The translations under genes were made by a program, and so were the position numbers. A stretch of DNA of 64,000 bases from Ornithodoros turicata (taxonomy: Eukaryota; Arthropoda; Arachnida; Ixodida; Argasidae), in contig NC_088206.1 of assembly GCF_037126465.1 (NCBI RefSeq), positions 51,130,841 through 51,194,840 of the forward strand. Direction: 5' to 3'. Under the pieces are notes generated by a model. The model made no database searches. It was given only the letters and a program-made list of their open reading frames with translations, and was not told the origin of the DNA. Positions within the stretch are counted from its first letter, which is position 1. Every line of letters starts with the position of its first letter. Shown here piece after piece: positions 56,848 through 64,000 of the stretch.

Positions 56848-57553
56848 GCTATGAAAGGGAACTTGTACTGCTGCAGATGTGATTTAGGGTCGATTCACAC
56901 GATGCAACTTTAGTTGCGCCACAAGGTTGCATCGTGTGAACGGCGGCGCTGTGGTTGCGCAACCCGAGTTGCAGGAGTTGCCCGGCCGATCGCTTCACGA
57001 GCGATTTCTCCTGCAACTCTAGGAGCAACCTGTCAATCATATGGCTCCTCCTTAGAAGCTCGCCCAATTAGAACGATCCACTGCTGTACGTAATTTCCGC
57101 TCTGAAACTTCCGCAAGCGACTGGTTCTGCGTGTGTCCGCGTCGTCTGCATCTAGGATGGAATTTTGAACGCATGTGACTGAGCACGATGGAAGTAACAC
57201 CAGCGACTCAGGTATTATTTAGAACCAAAATATGATAACTCTTCTTCAGTGAATAAAATCAACTTTCTCATTGCACGCTGTCAATCGTGTTTCTATAGTT
57301 CAGGTGGACAAGCGACGGGATTAGGCGTCTCATAGACTTCTACAGAGAAAACAAATTTCTGCACAACCCAAAACACCCACACTACAAGCGCAAATCTTTG
57401 CTACGAGAGAAGCTGCAGGAATTAGCAGGAAAACTTGGTTGTTCAGGTAAATGTTAAGAGGAAGTCTTTTACGTATTTACTTGTTGCCCCGCTTTTCTTT
57501 GCTGTGTATTTGGGCATTTGAGGGCGTGCATGTCTCTCCATGTCACTGTACTT

Positions 57554-57813
57554 TACCGGCTCCCGTGGCTCAGTGGTTAGCGTGCTGGCCATGTCACGTC
57601 GAGACTGGGAGGTATCCGGATTCGAATCCAGGTGCCGGCTGTGCTGTCTGGGGTTTTTCGTGGGTTTTCCTCAGACGCTTACATACATATGTCGGCACAG
57701 TTTCCTTAGAAGTCGACCCAGGACGCACATTCCTCCAGGGCGTCAGTCGTGACGTTGCCCACCTCTGTGAGGCCGACAACGGCGAGCCCTTTCACCAGCA
57801 GCATAAGCACCAC
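57554..57813 (+). mobile_element. tRNA-derived SINE with 10-bp target duplication
   Basis: Flanked by CACTGTACTT (57544-57553 and 57814-57823). The head CCGGCTCCCGTGGCTCAGTGG has a tRNA A box (GTGGCTCAGTGGTTAGCG) and a B box (GGATTCGAATCC). The body GGGGTTTTTCGTGGGTTTTC is followed by a CA/GC-rich tail. It resembles the tRNA-related SINEs known from ticks (such as Ruka), which I could not compare directly. A fragment of the same family is at 1335-1420. Confidence 0.9.
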
Positions 57814-58439
57814 CACTGTACTTCTACATATTTTATACCATTCTACTGCACGGCGTGCTTGCGTAGCTAAAAGAAATTCACTTACATAAATGTGTGCTCT
57901 GACTGTATGTTGGGGACAACGTTGAACATTTCCGCGATTTAGGTGTGGCACGCTGTAGAAAAATTTGCACGACGCTGTCCAGTTCTTGAAGAACAAAACC
58001 ATTAATTGCAAGAGTACTTTCTTCACAACAGTTTAATAAGCATGGCAGCCCAGAGCTGAGAAACTAAAATACATTCCTGCACACAACAACTCCGTATTTC
58101 TGAGGTGTTTGTATACCCTTGTACTCTGTGCGTCACTGATAAGAACATGATTTTCTTTGCAGTGGAAGACATCATCATCAAAATTTCACACGCTCAGAAC
58201 GTACGAGTATTTCATACGAGGGTGGGCAAAGGTGGAGAGAAGCGAAAAGTCAGGGGCGGGAACCAGTGACGTATACGGGGGGTCTCGAAATGGGACTTTT
58301 AGTGAGCTCCTTTTTCTAAAATCTGGCAATGCTGTTCGCTCGTCATCATCAATCCCAGACATGGGCACTTCCACAGCAACACAAGTAAGCACACTGTACA
58401 GCATGCGCTAAGTAGGAGCAACTAGTAGCCAGGCACCAG

Positions 58440-58692
58440 CAGTGGCGTATCTAGGGTGTGGCAGGTGTGGACAGGTGCCATGGGCGCCAGGTGAACAGGG
58501 GCGGCATTATGTGGTCGTGTGTGAATGTGCCAGGTCGGGCACTCAACCTGGCACATTCATAAATGATCGAAAGCACCCGCCATTAGAGAGGTTGTAGTGT
58601 GAAACCTAGTGCGGACCACACGAAAACGCATCCCCAAAGACATCATGTTAACCATGTTGCCATGGGCGCAGGTAGTTCTAGATACGCCACTG
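58440..58692. mobile_element. Short hAT-type MITE, 253 bp
   Basis: CAGTGGCGTATCTAG at the left and its inverse CTAGATACGCCACTG at the right, with GGCACCAG on both sides (58432-58439 and 58693-58700). 8-bp duplication; no coding capacity. Lies in intron 3 of the MADF gene. Confidence 0.9.
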
Positions 58693-59019
58693 GGCACCAG
58701 TGCTAGCAATGTACACATTCCATTCCATTCCTTCGAGTGGAAAGGTGTTTTCAATTCCTATTCTGTTCATCCAATTCCGGAAACAACCTACATGTGGACA
58801 GTTCTGTAATGCGCCAGAAAACATAATTGTAGCAGCAGTGGCCACAGCAAACCTTGGCTGGTATGGAAACTGCATTTGGCACCAGTAGTAAGCATCGTCC
58901 CAGTGGGTATCCCTTTTTCATGGCTATTTCTGTTCAAGTCCTAGAGCTTCCATAAGGGCGTGCACATAACTTCACCTGTTCCATTCTGACAAAAAAGTGG
59001 CCCAGTATCCCGTTCCAGA

Positions 59020-60010
59020 CCTACTATCGCAGTCCCCATTTTATTCAGATTTTGTCCCATGTTCCCAGACAGAACACTTTCTCCTGTGGACGTCCGAAAC
59101 AGATCCCAAGGTCCATATCCGGAAATCTATATCCGTCGGATATCTCTGGGAGCCTCATACATGGACGTCCCAGGATCTGTATCCACAGGATGTCCGGTCG
59201 CGGCTGTTTCAGGAATTGTCCGAGTTAGATCCCCGTCGGGATGTTACACCGATCATTTATTGCGGGAGAGATTGAAACGGGTGGTGATGTAGCACTGCGA
59301 AGTTTGACTTTCGATGTACCAGCTGAATATCTCTAACCAAAACCAGTAAGAAACACAGACGTTGTCTCGATAGCGAGTTAATACACAGAACAATTTCTCA
59401 CTTCGTTGTTGTATGCGTGCGTAATCGAATTAAAGTTAGCCAACTCACCCATCATTTTGATTCACAGGCGAGAAGGTATGGGGACGCTCGCTAGACAAGC
59501 AGTATATAGTATCTGTTTTTTTCTTTGGAAGGAAATGGCACTGCCTTTCGAAGTGAGCTTCTGGGACTGGGTGGTCCTGTCGGAGCTTTTATATATTATC
59601 TTTCTTATTGAAACGCTGCGTTCGTTCTCCATCATGGCATGTACGAGAAAGAAAGAGGAGCAACAGAAATTAAAAGGTGCGGAGGCATGGATTAAAACAA
59701 AATGGCAGGAAGAACTATCCTGATTTCTACGAAAACTGGTGATGAATGTCTTTCTCCTCTACGGATGTTTGTATATTCATACAACCTGTGCATGTACATA
59801 AGTATGTCCGTGGAATGTCCAAACATCTCCATGTAACATCCTGTGAGGACAAACGACGGATATATGTGGAAAGTCCGAATCGGCGCCACTCGGAGATGTG
59901 GGGGACGTCCGTCGGAAAAATGTCTGTCTCCCAGGGAGATCCGAATTTCCGTGAAAGGATATCCACAGGAACACCCCGGGAGGTTTTGTTCTGTTTGGGT
60001 TCTGAAGAAG
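59020..60010. repeat. Dispersed GGATGTCC/GGATATCC repeat pieces
   Basis: 59050-59250 and 59740-60010 share short blocks such as ATATCCACAGGA, GGACGTCC and CCTGTGGAC, partly inverted. The family also appears near 3640-4020. It looks like a decayed foldback or MITE family. No terminal duplication found. Confidence 0.45.
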
Positions 60011-60317
60011 GGGAGGGATTCCAGAATCATCCCAACTGTAGAGTGACAACTCCAAAACCCTGCCTTGGACTATATAATGTCCACACTCATGCAAGGAATA
60101 AAAGTATACAAAAGTATTAAAGTTCACTTAGTTATTTTAGGAGTATATGAGGTGAAAAAGTAACTGCAAAGTACCATACACTGAGCCTTGGAAAGTGTCC
60201 TACACAGAGTGCCTTGAATAGAGTATTAAGTTATGCACAAGTCTGCTCTGATGCCCATTGTAACGAGATTACATTGTTACGAGATTGTCATTACATAATT
60301 CATATATTTTCGTACTG

Positions 60318-60710
60318 CAGGATGGGTGTTCTAAAAGGTCAGTCACATTTTCGTGCGTGACGCGATACTTCCTTGACCGATAACTCATTGATGCACAGAC
60401 TTCCGTTGCCTCAGAGTAAAGAATTTATGCCACAGATACCTAAGAAAAATTTTTGGTTACAAAGCACTGTGTAACAAAATAAACACGACCACGAAAACTT
60501 CCGTCTTCATCCATCGGTATAGCGCATAGGAAATGCACAAAGAAGAAAGTTTGCGTGGTCATATTTATTTTTTTACGCAGTGCACAGCAACCGAAATTAT
60601 TTTGTACGTTTCTCTGGCACAAATTATTTACTGTGTGGTAGCGGAAGCCTGTCTCTCAAGCAGATATAGCGTCACACGCGAAAATGTGACCTCTTATAGC
60701 ACCCACCCTG
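60318..60710. mobile_element. Palindromic mariner-type MITE, 393 bp
   Basis: The left end CAGGATGGGTGTTCTAAAAG with CACATTTTCG is matched at the right by CGAAAATGTGACC ... CACCCACCCTG followed by TA. The left flank is TG rather than TA, presumably mutated. Inner parts are also complementary (ACCACGAAAACTTCC and GGAAG/AAGTTTGCGTGGT), so most of the element folds. Confidence 0.7.
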
Positions 60711-61094
60711 TATATACACAATTCAAACAAAGACCTTTTCAGCAGGGAAAGTAAACAAATTTTGTTGCAGGAATGTGCAGGGACGTCACAAAGTGACAAC
60801 TTTCTGACACTTGGTAGTGGAAGCGAGGATGTGGAGGATGATGAGGAGGCCCTGCCATCAGCAAAGAAGAAGAAGAAGACATCTGGGAATATTCGTGAAA
60901 GGGTATATCAGGAAGCCTTGAAGAGACTGGTCGGTGCGGCCACTCCTCGGGACGCGGACACTGTCTTCGGCGAAGCTGTGGCGGCCAGCATAAGGGACCT
61001 GGATCAGTTAAGAACGGACATGGTCAAGGCTAAAGTAATGGAATTGATATTTCAGCTGAAACATAATGTGCAAGTCATCCATCAAGCTACATAA

Positions 61095-61571
61095 TGTTAT
61101 TTATTCTTCGGTGCATACCAACTATGGAAACATGGGGTACAGTGAGTCATGTGGAAGCATTCTACAACAGACATATCTGCAGTATGTCGCGCTGAGTTCA
61201 TGTACCCATATTTGTCTTTTATATTTTTCTTCTCTCAGTTTGAGAGATAGATTTGAGTATTTGCTACATGTGCCTTGTCTTCTAGTCAAGTTTTTGACAG
61301 CTCAATATCTGTAGCCGTCTTTTTCATTTTTCTTCTCTCTGTGTTGAAAGATGAGATGTGGAGGTTCTAGTCAAGTTTTTCGACAGCCCGCTACATGTAT
61401 TCGTGTGTTTTATTTTTCTTATCTTAGAGCTGGGACAAGATTTTCAGTCATACTGGAAGAAATTTTTATTAAGCAGTTTATTGAGAAGTTTTTAAAATAC
61501 TCTAAGTAAAAAAAATATTTTGATTACTTATAAAGTGTGATGCCTGTAATAAAGGATATTGATGTGCTGCC
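61095..61571. repeat. Convergent 3' region with ~85-bp tandem units
   Basis: The space between the two convergent Harbinger genes. Blocks TTCTAGTCAAGTTTTTGACAGC and ATTTTTCTTCTCTC recur about three times from 61200 to 61450. It probably holds both 3' untranslated ends. Confidence 0.55.
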
Positions 61572-63588
61572 TTACCCTCCGAAGTTATACAAATTGTCGT
61601 CCTGGCAGGGAACGCTGCCTTCATGCACGAAGTAATCCTGCAGCTCATCCCTGACCTGGCAGGCCTCCGCCGACGCATGCACGCTACGGTGCTGAAATGG
61701 CTCCAGACACCCTCGGCCTGACGCAGTGTCCTGCAGTACTGGCGTGTTGCTGTCCTGCATCACTTCATGCGCTTTCAGGAAATTGCGCACGGAACAGGAG
61801 GCCAGCACAAGCTTGGTTGCATTCCCCTGCGTTGCTTGTATGCGCTTCTGGAGTATCCTGAATTTCTGGGACAGCGTGCCGAAGTAGCACTCTACCATCC
61901 TTCTTGCTGTAGAGTGCCTGTGTAAAGTATGGCACAATGACAATTACTTCGCTATTGTATCCCTTTGTATCCCCTTATGTGTCTTAAGATGTACCTATAG
62001 TTGTACACTAGTTGTCCATGTGTCATGCTGTTGCCCCGTGTGGCCGCATTACATTGCAGGTTAATGAAAATGCTCCATCCCCAAGGAATACGTAGGGCAA
62101 TGGCATTTGCCTCCCTGGAGCATATATCGTTTATAAATTGATTTCATGCAAGGAATAGGGCTCGTGCATTGCTTTTACATTCCCGTTTGCCCCTCACCTG
62201 GAAGCGGTTCATTAGGTGGAAGTTTCAGCTCTCCGTTCACGATCTTTTGGTGAAAGGGTGTTCGCTTGAATACTGCGGAGTCATGAACCCTTCCATATTT
62301 GTCCCAGCATTGACATAGAGTGCCTGAAAATATAAAGTGCATTGAACAGTCATTCATTGGTAGCAGAAGCTAGCACCCCCAAGTTTAGTCAGTATTCCAC
62401 ACTGTTCACTTTCCCCACTTTCCCATGGCAACTGTAATCCCCATTTCTACCTTCCCGTCTGCATCAACAACTGCCAAAAGTATGATGCTGAATTGTCTCT
62501 TGTAATTATAGTAATAGGATCCACTGTTTCTGGGGCAGTAGATTGTGATGTGTTTCCCATCGATTGCTCCGAGACAATGTGGGTAGTGGCACGTGGAATT
62601 GAACTTGTTGGCGACGTCGAGCCACTGTTCAGCCGTGGAAGGCAGCTTGGAATGTCATGAGCAGTATTTTGAGGCAACTGTGCAATGTCCACCTGTACAA
62701 CTGTGAGATTTCTACTCCGACGGTAAATAACGGATGCAGAAATACCTACTTCTGCCCCAAAATCTTGATCAATGCAGAACATGTGTCCCATCCGGTACTG
62801 ATAGTGTCGAGACCTCATTGACTCACCTGAAATGATGAGGCACATTAAAGTAAAAGCTAGAAAATATGTACGGTCCTTGCAGTCGAAAATCATAAGCTGA
62901 ACTATTTGCAAACTCAGGTGGTTCCATGTTCCACATAAGCTGGCTGATGGAACAAATCCCAGCAAAGACTAGCTCAGATGAATACACCTGAAATCAGCTT
63001 TGATGTATCCAGCTGGAATTGTTTCAACTGGATATTATCCAGCTTGTACCAATTGTACATGGACTCCAGTTCTGCTGGAACCTTTGTAACTGGATATTAT
63101 CCAGCTTAATTAAACCAGTTGTACATGGACTCCAGTTCTGCTGGAACCATCTCAGCTGGCCAGATTTCCCGCTTAGGCCACCCCAGCTGGTCTCCTGTGG
63201 TAAGTTGGAACAAGTTCAAACCCACAAGAACCATTCAGAACCAGCATGATCCCTAAGTGGCTCCAGCTTGTGATTTTCGACTGGGTTATACATGCACACG
63301 CATGAAATACATGTTGCTATCCAGCCAGATGGTGTAGCCAGCTTTTTTGAATGAATTTCTTTATTTTATTTTCTGAATTGCTCATCGGTAAAGGTCGTAC
63401 CTGTCGCGAGGAATCGGAGAGTGAGGTCCAGGCGCTCTTCCGGCTGTATGCTTCCGGCTCTTTCGCGCATATTTGTGTCCTCCTTTTGGATGTACCATGC
63501 GTAGAAGTTCCTCGAAAGAGTCTGGGGTCATTCGGAGATAACGACGGTACTCGAAAGAGTCCTCAATAACATCATCGACGCCGGACAA
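61572..63588 (-). pseudogene. PIF/Harbinger DDE transposase
   Basis: Cuts and pastes the element. Read on the minus strand: an N-terminal exon about 63588-63383 with YLRMTPDSFEELLRMV and, after a frameshift, ERLDLTLRFLATG; an exon about 62830-62450 with LGAIDGKHITI (first catalytic Asp) and FSIILLAVVDADGK; an exon about 62330-62175 with YGRVHDSAVF (second Asp region) and LPPNEPLPG; and an exon 61943-61572 with RRMVECYFGTLSQKFRIL (catalytic Glu). The stretch between the last two is lost. Frameshifts and the missing middle show that it is inactive. Introns contain CCAGCTGG-rich short repeats (63005-63270). Confidence 0.85.
63005..63270. repeat. CAGCTGG-type palindromic repeat tract
   Basis: Copies of TGTACATGGACTCCAGTTCTG lie at about 63053 and 63120, with TATCCAGCTGGAA, ATTATCCAGCTT and TGCTGGAACC steps around them, many self-complementary. 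Unit about 67-70 bp. It sits in a transposase intron. Confidence 0.7.
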
Positions 63589-63590
63589 AA

Positions 63591-64000
63591 GTGGACTAGT
63601 GGGCCATGGGTAATGACATGGTGCACAATGTCATGCTTAACAGGACGAGTCCAGTCCGGTGGTTTCGTCAGCTCTGGAAAGTCCTCGAGGATCGCCGAAT
63701 AGGCTGACTGAGGCGCGCAGAACGATAGTGTGTGGTAGGGTGGTATGGGACTTCGAATTCCGTGAACGTGGTAGATTCCGGCTGGTGGTAGAATCGAGAA
63801 GGCGCTTCCGAGAGACGTCGACGAGAAGCCGAAATTGCGTGAGGAAATCGTGACCTATGATAGCTTGGGAAAAGTCGGCGACGTGGAACAGGCAACGGAA
63901 CTCCCTTCGGAGGCCGAGATTAAGGGTCAAGGATTGCTGGCCGTATACAGGGATAGTCGAAGCGTTCGCGGCCTTCAATTTGAAGCTGGGCTGATGGCGT
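63591..64000 (-). pseudogene. Ty3/gypsy protease fragment, cut by the window edge
   Basis: Minus strand: KAANASTIPVYGQQSLTLNL, LRREFRCLFHVADFSQAI and IGHDFLTQFRLLVDV are the flap and C-terminal part of a gypsy retropepsin. After frame changes, short segments of the linker to reverse transcriptase follow (ending GPPTS-like at about 63592). There it joins the Harbinger transposase. The catalytic Asp would lie beyond 64000. This is a different part of the polyprotein from the 55-56.4 kb fragment, so the two could be one family, but not one simple insertion. Confidence 0.85.

Larger units (their letters stand above)
57188..61094 (+). pseudogene. MADF-domain partner protein of the Harbinger element
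   Basis: Family role: a DNA-binding partner that brings the transposase to nucleus and ends. I infer four exons: 57188-57211, 57299-57446 (RRLIDFYRENKFL, HPHYKRKSLLREKLQELAGK), 58163-58384 (HTLRTYEYFIRGWAKVERS, KSGAGTSDVY) and 60771-61094 (SKKKKK-like basic tract, then helices ending KAKVMELIFQLKHNVQVI, as in C-terminal dimer segments). Donors and acceptors fit GT/AG and the phases agree. One frame break lies in exon 3 near 58185, so this copy is dead. Introns hold the SINE, two MITEs and a dispersed repeat. Confidence 0.8.
56887..63590. mobile_element. PIF/Harbinger element, left end to truncated right side
   Basis: The left terminus GGGTCGATTCACACGATGCA follows TTA (56884-56886), the 3-bp target typical of Harbinger elements. 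It has a built-in hairpin (CACACGATGCAACT ... GGTTGCATCGTGTG). The element carries the usual two genes in convergent orientation: a MADF-domain protein (plus) and a DDE transposase (minus). The right terminus is missing; gypsy sequence begins at about 63590 inside the transposase N-terminal region. Confidence 0.85.

Overview
This is repeat-dense animal nuclear DNA, not prokaryotic: introns with GT/AG borders, a tRNA-derived SINE, and hAT, P-like, mariner, pogo/Tigger-like, PIF/Harbinger, Ty3/gypsy, LINE and Polinton (Maverick) elements lie nested in one another. The SINE body, the tick-type minisatellites and the mix of elements make me favour a tick (Ixodida). That is an inference, not a match I could run. 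I see no intact host gene. The only host-like signal is a possible first exon at 661-670.

Layout. 0-10.2 kb: a hAT end, a CpG-rich promoter-like stretch, a 110-bp satellite (1540-2665) with an inverted counterpart (9824-10075), a hAT MITE with its target duplication (5300-6347) and a 1.3-kb solo LTR (8531-9823). 10.2-40.8 kb: one Polinton, bounded by AGTAGT termini and a GATATG 6-bp duplication. It carries a protein-primed DNA polymerase B, a capsid module (cysteine protease, major capsid, basic protein, penton-type minor capsid, core-like protein, packaging ATPase), a retroviral-type integrase with a chromodomain-like tail, and a small ORF for a putative secreted protein. Most of these genes have frameshifts or stops. 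The stretch 30.6-34.3 kb inside it is foreign repeat DNA.

The main discovery candidate is at 13562-27232: a 13.67-kb, nearly perfect palindrome (arms of about 6.77 kb, 119-bp GC-rich spacer) inserted in the polymerase gene. It has its own AATACC 6-bp duplication and the same AGTAGT tips as the Polinton, but no recognisable gene. I read it as a giant non-autonomous foldback element that may be moved by Polinton integrase. Its ends can form hairpins, and its arms carry repeated CTCF-consensus and CRE (TGACGTCA) sites in mirror image. Removing the palindrome and one duplication copy leaves the Polinton at about 16.9 kb, a normal length, with the polymerase frame open across the site.

40.8-64 kb: a broken YqaJ-type nuclease gene hit by a LINE and another insertion, a deleted mariner, a 4.5-kb THAP/P-like element whose 836-bp derivative sits at 32.5 kb, a second Polinton polymerase relic cut by a gypsy gag-protease piece, and a two-gene PIF/Harbinger element (MADF protein plus DDE transposase) whose introns have collected a SINE and MITEs. 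A gypsy protease fragment runs off the right edge.
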